In this document: positions 32,412 to 44,525 of the stretch, one piece after another
Position numbering within the stretch: position 1 is the first letter of the stretch
Layout of the letters: each line of letters begins with the position of its first letter
Source of the DNA: Alloascoidea africana
Lineage: Eukaryota > Ascomycota > Alloascoideomycetes > Alloascoideales > Alloascoideaceae
Assembly (NCBI GenBank): GCA_030581615.1
Contig: JAKTTT010000016.1
Coordinates: 186,001-250,000, forward strand
Direction of reading: 5' to 3'
Length of the DNA: 64,000 nt
Program-made: the position numbers and the translations under genes
Notes under the pieces: model-generated
What the model saw: the letters and a program-made list of their open reading frames with translations, nothing else
Told to the model about the DNA's origin: nothing
Database searches by the model: none

Positions 32412-34339
32412 ATTATGATAACGCCCGTAACACTGCTTCCTTTGTATAGACCAGCTCAAGAAAGACTTCGAGGTTAGATGCTTTTGTCTCTTACCTTTTT
32501 TTATTTGGTAACTACCTGGTCTACAAGACAATGCGATGACTATAAATATTTCAACATTTAATCTGTCTATCAATTATTCTGTCTCTTAAGACTGTTCATA
32601 TTTTAATTCAATAGCGCCATCTGCAGATAGTATGGGCGTGCTCTTTGCTCAGGGGCCGCAAAAAATAAGAACGGCTGTTGGGGAATGGCGGATATATGTG
32701 CACCAGCGCTATAGACATCTCTCTCTTCCATAGACTGTTGGAGCAATCTCAGGAATTAAAACGGGTCATCTCTGTCGGACATATAATTTTGGTAAATGAG
32801 GGAGAAAATACGCGTTTTAGAAGCATCAAATATGGAAACCAAACTTCGGGAGCGATGTGGCTCAACGAATGCAGATGAGACTCTCACCGGCTGCCATTGT
32901 TAACGCAAATTTTTTTTGCATTATCTTTTCAACAGAGGCAAAGGCGGGCGAAGTTGTTGGATACATCCAATGGATTATACCACGGACTCCGAAAAAGTAT
33001 ATCAACTCTAGAACTGTCTTTTTAAACTAACGGCTACAAAACTTCAATCCCAGGTATTTGTATCCAAGATTTGCAAAGTTTTAAACCGAATAGCAGAATG
33101 TCTAGCTCACTATCCCCAGTCTACTTTAATAAATTAATCAAACCGAATTGCACGAATGTCAGTATATCCGTGTGAGAAAGTGCACCAAATTGATCATCAC
33201 ATTTCTTTATAGTTTGGAAACAATTCTTCCCAAGTTAATAATAATAAAAACACGATTTCTATATTCTCTGGAACATGTATAGCGAAGCTGTTTTTGTTAT
33301 CAGTATCTTTTTTCCCAAGTAGTTAAAAAGGTTTAGGCTGTATCATAAAAAGCTTGACCATCAACAAGATGTATGAAATACGATTAGAATAGACGACTTT
33401 TAGAAGTTCATGAAAGTTATCTCAACTTGTACAGGACAGGAAAAATAGTGTAGCAGACGCCTAAGCTGAAGGAGTAAATTTGAAGTATGGAATGTTCAGC
33501 CTCTTCTCGGCGCATACTTGCAAAATCCTCAGCTTCCGGTTCCGCGCTCATTACCAAAGAGGTGTAGCCACGCTATTACTGACAAATAGAACTTTGGAAC
33601 ATTTGTTTTTTGTTTTGCTTCTTCATCTCTTAATCGAATTTCTGAGACAATCTGGTGCTGGTAACAGGAGACACCTTTGCATTGGCATTTGCTGCATCCT
33701 CTTTAGTACTCAGACACGTGGATCATTACTTGTTCTGGGAAATAAGATCTCTATTGGGATTGTTCAAGATAACCATGGAGTTTTTTAATGTTTCTCAGGT
33801 TGGGCATGGCTGCCAAACCTACCACCTATCACAGATTTTCTAAGGCACAATTAACTGACATAAGAAAACAGGCAAGGCATATCCAGCTATTCTGACAGTG
33901 CAAAAGGCTAAGTGAAGTAAACAACATGCTTCATAAATCTAATTCAATTACTTGTTGAATATCAAGACGATACGCTTGGCAAGATTGACCTTCCTCAACA
34001 AATTCTATGGATATCCCTTCTTCAATTTGAAAAACCAAAAACAGGGCGTTTTGCAACAAAAGCCTTGCTCAACATTGTTGAATGTACTAGAAACAAAACT
34101 TGGCGAGGGCATTCGCTTTGCCACAATTTAATTCTGAATCGCCTTCTTTTGGAATGTGCCAAAGATACCGTCCCACGCCATAAAAAAAAGATACCTATCT
34201 GGGAGCAAGAATATTTAAAGATACCAAGTTTGAAGTTTGAAATTTATAGTTGATGTCAAGGTTAGTAGTATTTTTTTCTTGACTTCAGGAATGTTTAGTC
34301 AATTAGAGAACTTCATATCGGCTTAATAGAATGCTTTAT
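32412..34339. other. Gene-poor AT-rich region upstream of Bre4-like B
   Basis: 1.9 kb holding the Bre4-like B promoter. A plus-strand open stretch at 33480-33788 (~100 codons, Leu/Phe-rich) has no recognisable motif and overlaps another open frame, so it is not called. No RNA gene recognised. Confidence 0.45.
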
Positions 34340-34504
34340 TTAAGACCAGTCCCAAGGGCCAAAGGACTGTTCAATGACACTGGAAGCTAGACAATTTGCG
34401 AAAGTTCTTATTTGTTCTTCCTTCAGCAATCCTACATTAAATGAACTATCTAGGTAGTATAGGAGCAATAACTTGCCTCTTTTTGGAGTTTTTCGTCTTG
34501 GCAT
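34340..34504 (-). CDS. Putative 54-residue small protein
   Basis: An ATG at 34504 opens a 55-codon frame ending TAA at 34340. It encodes a basic N-terminus (MPRRKTPKRGK), a hydrophobic LLLLYYL stretch, an amphipathic helix-like GLLKEEQIRTFANCLASSV and an unusual end EQSFGPWDWS. The structured middle and Trp-containing terminus look protein-like, in otherwise gene-empty DNA. I know no family. The nearest TATA-like element (34521-34527) is only 17 bp upstream, too near for a normal leader, so the frame could be an exon of something larger or chance. Confidence 0.3.
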   Translation of the reverse strand: MPRRKTPKRGKLLLLYYLDSSFNVGLLKEEQIRTFANCLASSVIEQSFGPWDWS

Positions 34505-35287
34505 TTTTACTTCTTTCACGTTTTATACCCATGATTATTTACATATGCAGGGTCTAACGAAAAGCTGCGCTAATGCATTAACCTAAATCTCAACAGTTTT
34601 CATAAAATGACACACAACTTTATTATTCACCAGATATAAGCAGATTGGTAGCTGAGATCCAAATTGCAACTAATTCTATAGTCGTTGAAAGGGTTTATAA
34701 AAGCGGCAATTGTAAAGAATTAAAGAAGAGATCTTTCCGGAACTCCAAAAGGAACATGGAATAATGCTGATTCTGTTGTCTCTATTGAATGGCGATTTCA
34801 TTAGCTTGTTCAATTGATTGACATACGAAACCAAAAAAAAAGATTCTGAGCCTTTGAAAATTTGTAGCAAAATATAATTTTAGTAGATGTAAAGAGTTTT
34901 TAATTGAATAGCAACCCTGAGTTTTCCTAACAGTGCCGTTGTTGTTCCATGGCCTTGGTCTGTCTTATTGCTACCGACTGAACCGATCTACTTGTTTTAC
35001 GGAGTCATCAGACGGGATAAATAAAAAATAGAAACACATTACAAGGCCACCACAATCCGATACATATACTTTTAACTTTTTTCATTGCTCGATTGCCGAT
35101 GTATTACCGTTCACAGTCTTGAAAATATTGGAGCACGCAAGTAATCAGTGCAGAGGTTATTTCAAGGTGACTTTTCTTTGATTTTTTACAACAACTTTTA
35201 CTTGCAATATCTTGAACATGACACAGTATATTATGCATTGATTCTAAACGTCGAGATCACTAAGCATTCGTTGTAAGCCAGAACCGA
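34505..35287. other. Intergenic region downstream of YIF1
   Basis: 783 bp, AT-rich, with no supported gene; contains the YIF1 3' region. Confidence 0.45.
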
Positions 35288-36578
35288 TCAAAACATAAGC
35301 CACATCATCACAAACTGAACAACATAACAATACACAAACAAGGATTTGATTCTATTTTTTCTTGACTTCTGTGTGATTGTCTGAGTGCTATTGCCAGTCG
35401 GAAGCGCGGTACTTCTCAGAGACCGAAGCTTGCAGAATGAAGGTTAGACCAAGAGGTCTGCGAATTAGAAACCATGAACATACCATAAAAAATGCTACCG
35501 CAGCATAACCATATAAAAAGATAAAGTAAATGAGAAGTCTACTATTGAGAGTAGATGATGCTAGGCTTGCCAATGTAAGGCTGGGCAAAAAACTAGTCAG
35601 TTTGTAGAATGATAACATGGTAGGAAGGTCTAACATACGCCACAAATTTATAGCCACTATGCGAAAGAATATCTAAATACTTGAAACTGATATTAAAGGC
35701 ATAAGCGCCGACTCGAAATATCACCATCTCCAGCAAAAGCAGAGCACTGGTAAGAGTGGCATTGTAGCCCAAAAGCTCAGGATGAAAATCACCCTTGACT
35801 CCAGCAATGATAGTCCATAAAAGGACATATGTGGTTGCTGCCATAACTTTTGGAAAACTGTTAGCAAAGGTATCACACTTGGGTTTTCTGAGACATGCCC
35901 GTACCTGGAATATAGAGATCAGGGGCATTGATATCATCAATTGGTGCAGCAAACGTGTCTGGGGCACTGGCGGTATCTGAACGAATCAAAACTCTTGACC
36001 AATGTGTATGCCTATATGGGAAAATCACCAATAACAGCTTTTTCCAAACATAACTATTTGATACTTGGAAGTAGTACTTGATATCCGTGACAGATACGTA
36101 TTTATCAAGCTGGTCCCATTATAGTTTTTTAGCGTCAACACAAATCATCTTGACACAAACCTTAGATGATGCTTACATATGCTTGTCCTGCTTGAACAGC
36201 ATTTCTTCCTGCTTGCAATCCAATTGCCGTCCGAGGATCAAAAAATGCATAAGGCAGTTGTGATGTGTTTTGTTGCTGTAGCTGTGGTTGTTGTTGTTGT
36301 TGAAAGGCATTTATGCCTTGATTCAGGGGTCGAGGAACTTGAGCATTTGGAAAGTACTTTGACTCTAATGTGTTGCCACTTAAACCTCCAACTGGAGGAG
36401 CATTGTTTGAGTACGCATTCACAGGATTTGAATGCGAATCGATTATCTCAGGTGGAGAACCAAAATGTTTCAGTGGGTGCTGTGGCACTGGATGAACCAA
36501 TGGAGGAGTGGAAGCAACTGATCGGTTAACACTCTGTGCGCGTTGTCGTTTAGTTACGCCTGCTCCAGTTGAGAACAT
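35288..36578 (-). CDS. YIF1: Yip1-interacting Golgi membrane protein Yif1 (five exons)
   Basis: Exons 36578-36177, 36109-35905, 35846-35639, 35580-35484 and 35428-35288; introns 67, 58, 58 and 55 bp; 350 residues, against 314 in S. cerevisiae. The cytosolic N-terminus is Pro/Gln/Asn-rich and ends QAGRNAVQAGQAY. Exon 2 carries DIKYYFQVSNSYVWKKLLL, FPYRHTHWSR and the family signature APIDDINAPDLYIP. Exons 3-5 hold about five membrane segments, with GYNATLTSALLLLE, SHSGYKFVA, YFIFLYGYAAVAFFM and the final VVQFVMMWLMF. Yif1 forms a complex with Yip1 and Yos1 that binds Ypt Rab GTPases and is needed for ER-Golgi COPII transport. Exon 5 is recognised because it restores LRSLR and the MMWL terminus; reading through intron 4 would give an unrelated tail. 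Confidence 0.92.
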
Positions 36579-37847
36579 AATGAATATTCCTGATGCCAGC
36601 AACCAAAGAAATTCAGATGAATGGACCCTGAAAAGAATTCGATGACAACTTTGTGTGGGAGATGATTCAGTTCCTAAAGTTTCGGCTTACCCGGACTTTC
36701 TGAGAAACAGACAGATCTAAAGAGCCAGATAAGCTCCATTATGCTCAATTGCCGATTACCGCTTTTAGTACTATTATTAGGGCTTAAGAGACGTAAGAAT
36801 TTAAAACTAAATGATCTGAAAAGAAAATGGTATTCTGCTTAGTTAGAGCCAGGCTTTGAGCTCATATAAATGTCACCAAAATCTGTTTGAACATGTTGTT
36901 GAATCGAGATGGTACTGTAAGGGTTCGGGGAGCTATCTGCTCACGATTCACACACTTTCTTGATAATCACTCTATTGCTATGTAGGAACTAGGCTATTTA
37001 TATAGAGAAATGCCTCGGCTAAAACCGGGATGCCGTGAGGCAGGGACATCGGTATCGTAACAGGCACAAAACTACAAGAATAAAAAGAATAAATGCTGTT
37101 GAGAATATCCTTCCTATTACCTTCCTCCATAAGTTTTATTTTAATGCCGTTCAAAGCTTTTTTGTTTGCAGGCACAAGAAGCGAGTAATGTTAAATTGTA
37201 ACTCAGTAGGGTCTGGCAATACATGGAAGTATCCATTTTGATCCTCGCATACTGCTTTGCGAACTTGCTGGCGAATTGGACTAAAAAATAAAAATAGAAT
37301 TTAAAAATCCCGATGCCTGTACTTTGAGAGATTGCCAGTTTTTTTTGTTGTTAGCGAGGACCCCATCAAACGAATTATGAACATGTCGGCTAACGGTATA
37401 ATTCTATTCTCCCTGTTTTAGTATGAATATTCTACCTATTTTTAAGTTTGTGTCTGTTACGTCTTTAACGATTAATCGAATATTGAGAAGGCTCCTGTTT
37501 TTGTACCTTCTAGCGCTATTGGAGAGTTTTGACGTTATGCTCGCATCTTTTGGCGTCTTCTCTCACTGCTTATGGCACTACGTGTTCCAATGGACATGCA
37601 TTTTGAGCCTATTATGCCAATGCCTTTTGGACTCTCCTTAGTTAAAGCTGTAATTGATGAAGATGTATTTCATAGCATTTCCCTTTCTATGTTCGCGACG
37701 CGTCTTGGTTTTATTCGAAAAGACGCGAAAAGTCTTCGCTACGCGTTACCCGCTTTAAGAAAATGAATGAACATGGCTGACTGTTCAAGTCTTCCCTTCA
37801 AAGCATCCAATGCTTTTCATCAGTAGCACTATTTCAGCTACTTAGTC
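36579..37847. promoter_or_regulatory. Divergent YIF1 / MPH1 intergenic region
   Basis: 1.27 kb. Contains two MCB boxes close to MPH1 (see separate entry). Two short plus-strand open frames (37423-37641, 37572-37766) overlap each other and show no domain, so they are not called. Confidence 0.5.
37698..37746 (+). promoter_or_regulatory. Pair of MCB boxes upstream of MPH1
   Basis: Perfect ACGCGT at 37698-37703 and at 37741-37746, with GACGCGAAAA between them (37722-37731). They sit 102-150 bp upstream of the MPH1 ATG, the usual range for MBF-driven promoters. Clustering of two to three CGCG-core sites in 50 bp of AT-rich DNA is unlikely by chance. Confidence 0.65.
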
Positions 37848-40800
37848 ATGGAGTTTCCTAGTACATTTGATGATGACTTTGATGAGCTGGAAGAGCCAGC
37901 ACTAGGGGCGATAGAAGGTGATGGTAGTGATCAGGCTGGTCCTAATGGCAAAACAAGGACTATCACAAATACAAGAACATCACACAACTCCTCTGAACGA
38001 AAACTTTCGGAATCAAATCAAAGCATGGTTTTGGAGAACGGCTCACAGAGAAGAAGATATGAGGAAATGCCCAGTTTTCCAACAATAGGTGAATTCCCAA
38101 CAACTCACCACGAGCTGAACGAGGCCAATGTATCAAACTATATATACCCCGTGAACTTGGAAGAACGTGAATATCAATTCAACATCATAAAAAATGCACT
38201 TTTTAGTAACGTGCTATGCGCACTTCCTACAGGTCTCGGAAAGACATTCATTGCTAGTACTGTTATGCTGAATTGGTACAGATGGACGAAAACTGCCAAG
38301 ATCATCTTTATGGCACCTACCAGACCCCTCGTGTCCCAACAGATCAAAGCATGTTTAGGAATAACTGGTATTCCCATGAGCGATGCTGCGGTATTAATGG
38401 GGACAAGGTCTGTGGCAGTTCGTGAAGAGGCTTGGTTATCTAAACGAGTGTTTTTTGCGACACCTCAAATAGTGGAGAATGATTTAAGCCGAGGAATCTT
38501 AGATCCGAGATCAATAGTTTGCCTGGTGGTAGATGAAGCGCACAGAGCAACCGGACAATTTGCATACACAAAGGTGGTCGCTTTCATAAACCGGTTTAAT
38601 CCCTCATTCAGAGTTTTGGCTTTAACTGCTACACCGTCTGGGACAGTCGAAGGAGTCCAAGAAGTTATTGACAATTTATTGATATCCACAGTTGAAATTA
38701 GAACAGAGGAAAGTTCGGATTTGCAAAGATATATACACAAGAAAACAGAGGAGCGGTTACAAGTGCCACTTAACGGTGAAGTTGAAGAGTTGATCACACT
38801 TTTGAGCGCTGGAGCGAGGCCGCTGTTAAAAGAGGCCAATTCCCTTCATATTTATTACATCACTGATCCGACAAAGATAACACTTTTTGGAGCCACTCAA
38901 GCCCTGAGAAAGTTCTTGGGCTCTCCAGCTGGACGTAGAGGAGGTGCAGTCATGGGAAAAGGAGTAAGCGTTATGAACATTCTTAAAATTGTTGGCTATG
39001 CTATGAATTTATTGCAGTTTCATGGAATTCGATCCTTTTACAATTATTTTGGGAGACTGTACTATGATTTCAAAGATAATGAGAAGAAAAGAAAAGGTAA
39101 AAATGCACATCTGTTCTACAACAGCGAGAGCATCAAAGAAGCGATTAGGTTATCCGAAGAAGTTTTACAAAAAGATGACTATATTGGTCACCCAAAACTG
39201 GAGTGCCTCATGAATATTTTGACAGATTTTTTCAGCGATCAAAAGAATAATTCTTCAAAAGCTATTGTGTTCTCTTCACTACGAGATTCTGCTAATGAAA
39301 TTGTGCGAACTCTTGATCGAAAAGCTCCTCTCATAAAGCCACATATATTTCTAGGGCAGGCTGGCAGAAACAAGCCTAAAACGGGAGCGAGCTCTAAAAC
39401 CCCGAAAAAGAGTAAAAAGCAAAAAAAGAAAAAAGTTCGAAAGAAAAGGAAGACCGGCGTAGCGCGATACATGTCTCTTGAAGCAGCGGGTGACGAGGAC
39501 GACGAAGATGAGGAAGATGAAGAGGAAGAGGAGGTAGAGAAGGGAGAGGCTGGTGCAGACTATAATAATGATGATGATGATCATGGGCTCAACTTTCAAA
39601 TAAGAAATGCTATAGCTACCAACAGGCGTGCCTCCGCAAGAACAATGAGCTCAGATAGGGCGGCAGAAATGGGCATGAATCAGAAGTTGCAACATGAGGT
39701 TATACATCAGTTCATGAAAGGGGAGTACAATGTTTTGGTGGCTACTTCTGTTGGCGAAGAGGGTTTGGATATCGGTGAAGTTGATTTAATCGTGAACTAT
39801 GATTCAAATTCAAGTGCGATTCGAGGAGTATGTCTATTCAAAGTTTTACTCTTAAGTGGTTAATGAGCGTGATTAACTAACTATAGGAATAATCATCAAA
39901 AGCTACAACGAATGGGACGAACTGGGCGTAAAAGAGATGGTAGGGTCGTGCTACTGCTTGCCGGGAATGAGGAATCAAAACATGAGAAGGCTCTTGATAA
40001 TCACAAATTTATTCAAAAGAAGATTATTGATACGAGCAGCTTTGAGTACATTCCTTCCAATAGGATATTACATAACGACCTCATTCCAATGTGCTCGAAG
40101 CGGTATATCAGCCCTCCAGAAGAGAATTCTGAAATTTTGGATGCTGAAGGGACAGATGAAATAATTGATCTCGCAACTCAAAGACTTGGAAAAGGAGGCA
40201 GAACGCGGAAACCAGTTTCAAAGAAAAGGTTTTTTATGCCTGATAATGCAATAATGGGGTTTGTCAAGGCCTCGGATATCTCGAAGCCTACGAGGAATCA
40301 AAACTCGTGTAAAAATAGAAGTGATTCAAAAGAGAGCACAGTTATTTATCTATCTGATGCAGAGGATGACGTTGAGTTGCCGAATGTTTCTGAAAACCAA
40401 GATGATACGAGTAGTGAGCGCCCGGGCGGGCAAACTGGAAACACAAATGAGGCCATGAGAGCCTTGAACTGGGATGATAGCGATAGCGATTTCGATATTT
40501 CTACTCTACTGAAGACTCCTGCAAAAAGTGATCCAGATTTCAATCCATCTACTGGTTCCACATCTATTTTGAAATCATCTTATGATAAGAAGAATTCACC
40601 CGAGGTGATTGTATTGACCCAAGACACCAAAGAAGTTCAACCATCTACAAATATGGAACAGGAAAACTTTATTAGTTCTCTTGATGTAGTAAAACAATGT
40701 GTTTCGAAAGTTAAAGAACCAACCAAAACCAGTCAACTGACTGAAGATGGCGATTCTGATGGTTTAACTTCAATCATGCTCCTCCGAAAACACAAAAGAA

Positions 40801-41753
40801 ACAGATTACAAATTCAAGACGATGAAGAAGATGATGAAAGCTTCCCACCTTTGGAACAAGAAGCTGAACATTCAACTCAAACTTCCTCTAAAGAGGAGGG
40901 CTTAATTGATGAGAAAGTTTCCGAGTATCAAGGGCCCATACCTTCTGGGAAACCATTAGAAGCAAAACTTCAGTCATCACCTGTTCTATACGACGATATC
41001 GATGATCGCGAGCTTGACGCGTTGGAAACAGGACAATTCATTGAGAATTCGGGATCGGACCTGGATTCAGACAATTATGAAGATGAGTTTACAGAGCTGG
41101 AACTGACCAAAATCTCAGGTCCAGAAGATTTAAGTTACGAAAAGGAAAAAGAGTCGCTCAATGTCCAATCTCATCAAGAAATATCCATTCTCAAGAATGA
41201 AACAGATGAAAATCTCACATTGCGCCAGACAGAGGTCTCGAATAAGGATGATCTACCCAGGGAGAGCAAAGTTGTTGAACGTGACATTGACGATATTGAA
41301 ATGGCTGAAGTGGTTGGCCTTAATGGTTTAGAGTCAATGTCAATTGATTCCGACAACGAAGAACAAATCCGGGAGGGATCCCTAGATTCTAACCTAATGG
41401 AGATAGATGCATTTGAGAAATCTTCCAGTGAAGGCACAGATCAAAATGTACAAAAGTCCAAACCTAAACCAGAACTATTCGTTTATGAGGGGGGAAAGAA
41501 CAAAGGCTTCTTAGTCGAAGGAATAGAAAAAGAGTTATTCCGCACCATTTACAATAACTCCCAACCAGTTTTTGGACAACAAAATGAAGAGTATGATCCC
41601 TTGATTGGTGCTAGGCAGAACGTTGGTTCATCATTTATTAAACATGGACGCCACACGAAGCGATTTATTAACGCTGTTGGGATGATGTCTCGCAAAGCAG
41701 ATAACAGTAAAGAGTTCCAACGATATCTCGAGGACACTTTCAGCAAAAATTAG
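37848..41753 (+). CDS. MPH1: Mph1 / FANCM-type DNA helicase
   Basis: Exon 1 is 37848-39827, intron 39828-39902 (75 bp, GTATGT donor, AACTAAC-like branch), exon 2 is 39903-41753; 1276 residues. A superfamily-2 helicase core contains Walker A ALPTGLGKT near residue 125, MAPTRPLV, DEAH box VVDEAHRATG near 228 and LALTATPSG. The second RecA domain has KAIVFSSLRDS, VATSVGEEGLDIGEVD and motif VI LQRMGRTGRKRDG. Between motifs IV and V is a Lys-rich then Asp/Glu-rich insert. The ~600-residue acidic C-terminal region is poorly conserved. FANCM/Mph1 remodels D-loops and stalled forks and favours non-crossover repair. The intron cuts directly before motif VI; unspliced mRNA would lose it. The chosen acceptor (AAAAG before CTACAACG) keeps frame and restores the motif; the nearer TATAG acceptor does not. 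Confidence 0.93.
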
Positions 41754-42599
41754 AGCGATTGATTTATAGCATTGATAAATAGTATAAACATCATGGCACT
41801 CAACCCAAGCATTGCCGTATGGGCCTAATCTTCATTTAAACTGAAAGTAAAGATATAGTGTAAACCCTATTTAATCATTCCAAAAGTGCAAATCAATAAG
41901 TCAAATGAGGACGAGCCAGTTAAGAGACATTTTTTTCTAATCACTAGAGAAGGGTAGTCATGCATTAGCATTTTTAAGTAAGCCCTAACCAGTCATTTTG
42001 TTACCCGCACTTGATATGACTATAAAACAGGCCCAGCCCCCCAAAATCGAAGATTTTCTTTTTTTCTTTTCTTCATCTTTATGCTCGGGCATTACGCATA
42101 TCAGTGAGGATTTTATCCGAGATTGTGTATTTGCTGGTTGAAAACTTTAACCGAGACCACTCTTTATTACTGTACAGTCTACGACTGCGGTTTTAAAGGA
42201 ATTTTTGGAATTCACCATTCACTCTTCAGGAGTATTATTTTCTGGCAATTATGAGCAGTGAGGTCACTGCAATTGTTTGAAATTGGTACGGATCTGTTAT
42301 CCAGTTTAACTAGCTCTCAAGTTATATACAATATGCTGTATATGAGGCTTTTAGTGGAGGGAAATCTGGGATCAGTATTTCAAGGTGTCGCCACAAACCG
42401 TGCTGTTTACATAAACTTGGAATTCCCAAACAGTAAGTAATATTTGGATGCTCTTTGCAAGTGACCGGAGTTTCTAAAAGTTTCCTCGGATAAATGACAT
42501 TTAAAATGGACAATTATGAGAATCTACACTTTTGAGATTAACATGTTTCTGAACAAAACAAGATAATCGAAATATAAACTTGCAAATGCTACGAATATC
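41754..42599. other. Convergent intergenic region MPH1 / NUG1
   Basis: 846 bp between two converging genes, unusually long for 3'-3' spacing in this window. No supported gene, tRNA or repeat. Confidence 0.45.
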
Positions 42600-44038
42600 C
42601 TATTCCTCCATGGCATCATCCTCGTCTTCTTCATCGTTCCATAGATCCCCCAAATCAAACTCTTTAGCCCATTCTGTCACAACTTTAGCTTGCCCCGATT
42701 TTCCAGTGCTTTCAAAGGCCGGCAAAACAGTGACACTATTCTCATCTTTCTTTTCGATAACTTGTTTAGACAAATCCGGCGCATAGTATCCCACAATTCT
42801 CCCATCTCTCCAATCATTTAGCACGCTCATCGCCGCAGCCTCGAGATTGGGGATGCCACTCTTCCCCAATCGTCCTCTTTTTCTGGCAACTTGAATTAGA
42901 AACTCTCTCGCGAATTCCTCCGCTGTATTTACGTTGATATTGTCTAGTTCATAGAGTTGTTTAAGATTGTCAAGTAGCTGTTGGCTTTTGCTCAATCGCG
43001 TCAAAAGCAACGTTATAGCAGATTGTGGATCTGTTATTTGCTTTGGAGGAAGGGCATTGAGCAATACAAGTCTAGCTTCTTCGTTTTCACCTTGCTTCTC
43101 ATCAGGAAATACTATTCCCGGTGAGTCTATAATCTTTAGCTTGTTATCGACTTTGATCTCTCTCAGTGATGTTGTCACACCTGCTTGGTTCCCCACTGGG
43201 CATGCTCTTGAGTTCCCGCCATGTCTTGAGGTCAATGAATTTATTATTGACGACTTACCAACGTTTGGATAGCCAATGACACCGACTATGATTGACCTTT
43301 TCAAATTTGATTTGTTTGCGTATGTTTTTAGAGCTTGCAGTAGAGAAGCAGCTGTAGCAGCTTGTGTAAGAGTTTTGTGATTAAAAGTAGAGGCATTGGG
43401 GGCTGAAGATGCAGCTTTTAAAGGTATTACAGGGAAAGATGATTTGAAATAATCTACCCATTGTTTAAGGATTTCTGTAGGAACCAAATCGATCTTATTG
43501 AGGATCAGAATCAGTCGCTTGTCTTTCGCGATAACAGCTTTCTCCACCTCTCTTGATCTTGTGTTATCAGGGTCTCTTGCATCCAAAACGTAGAGAACCA
43601 CATCAGCAGTTTCAACAACATCTTTGAAAACTTTGTTATAGGCTTTCCTAGATTTTTCTCGAAGGTCTGGTGTAGCCCCACCAAGTTCATCAGTAGCATC
43701 GGCTCGCTCTATGTCCCCTTCAAAAGCGTGAGCAGCTTGCTGTGCAGACGCAAGAAGAGCCTCTAGCGATGTTGATCTATCTGCTCCATTATCTGCCTGT
43801 CCTTGAAGTGTATTGTTTATTCTTTTTCTTTCAATATTTTTCAGTACTTTGCTTGAGTATTTTGTAGTGGTGGGAGGTGCTAAGTCTTTCCTAACTTTGG
43901 ATTTGAAATCTTTTATCTTCTCTGAACCTCGAGCATTCTTACGACCAGACCCGGAATTCTCTAAAGCAACCCTGTTAGTGAGTTTGATTTCAGACTTGAC
44001 TCTGAAATTAAGGGATACCTACTTTTTGGCCTTGTCAT
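42600..44038 (-). CDS. NUG1: Circularly permuted nucleolar GTPase, Nug1 / GNL3 family
   Basis: Exon 1 is 44038-44023 (16 nt, MTRPK plus one base), intron 44022-43961 (62 bp, GTAGGT donor), exon 2 is 43960-42600; 458 residues. A basic N-terminus is followed by the permuted GTPase order: VLYVLDARDPDNTRS, G4 NKID near residue 161, G1 GYPNVGKSS near 234, then G3 DSPGI near 285. The C-terminal block LGKSGIPNLEAAAMSVLNDW, GRIVGYY is that of Nug1/nucleostemin. These GTPases act in 60S pre-ribosome maturation and export. The protein ends in an acidic tail (NDEEDEDDAMEE). An earlier acceptor (CTAACAG) would introduce an immediate stop; the TTTAG acceptor 11 nt downstream keeps the frame. Confidence 0.9.
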
Positions 44039-44525
44039 AGCTCTAGTATTTATTCAACAGACTGTGAAAAATGTTTTTTCTTTTTGTTTTTTATCGAATG
44101 TAGTACAGCAGCGCCTAGGCTATTTAGACTAAACAACCGTACTCCTTTTACTCGTCCGAAAGGGGCACTCTGAAACTTTAGGGAGCCTGAACTTTCTTCG
44201 CGTTATATCTGTGTGTATCATCTTTTTATATTATAGTCCTATATTCTAACATGCTCGTCCGTGATAGCACAGGACTCTAAGCGGGTTGTCATTTTTCCGT
44301 GGTTACTGGTGACAATGAGAACCAGTTTCACCTTTATACTAGCCTGTAGGTTCTAAAACCTCTGAAAGCTTCCTCCGCCAGCTCCAAGGAAAACCCCTAC
44401 CACCCATTCTCTTTGTAAACCATCTTTGGCTTTCTCGGGAACTTCGAGGGAGAACATCCCTATGAACCCGAAGCCTTTGCACTAACTGCACTTGATTCCC
44501 ACTCTGAGACAATCAGACCTCTAAC
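44039..44525. other. NUG1 upstream region
   Basis: 487 bp with an AT-rich NUG1-proximal part and no recognised gene; borders a retroelement remnant. Confidence 0.4.

Noticed and set aside
32412-32573. Upstream extension of Bre4-like copy B to 32573
   Set aside because: Does not align with copy A, lacks an ATG at its start, and the ATG at 32411 matches the copy A N-terminus.
33480-33843. Overlapping plus-strand frames of about 100 and 60 codons
   Set aside because: Two frames overlap, no motif or splice pattern, AT-rich low-complexity composition.
37423-37766. Two short plus-strand frames upstream of MPH1
   Set aside because: Overlap each other and the MCB cluster; more likely promoter sequence.
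39877-39890. Nearer TATAG acceptor for the MPH1 intron
   Set aside because: Would put a stop directly in frame and lose motif VI; the downstream AAAAG acceptor restores frame and the QRMGRTGR motif.
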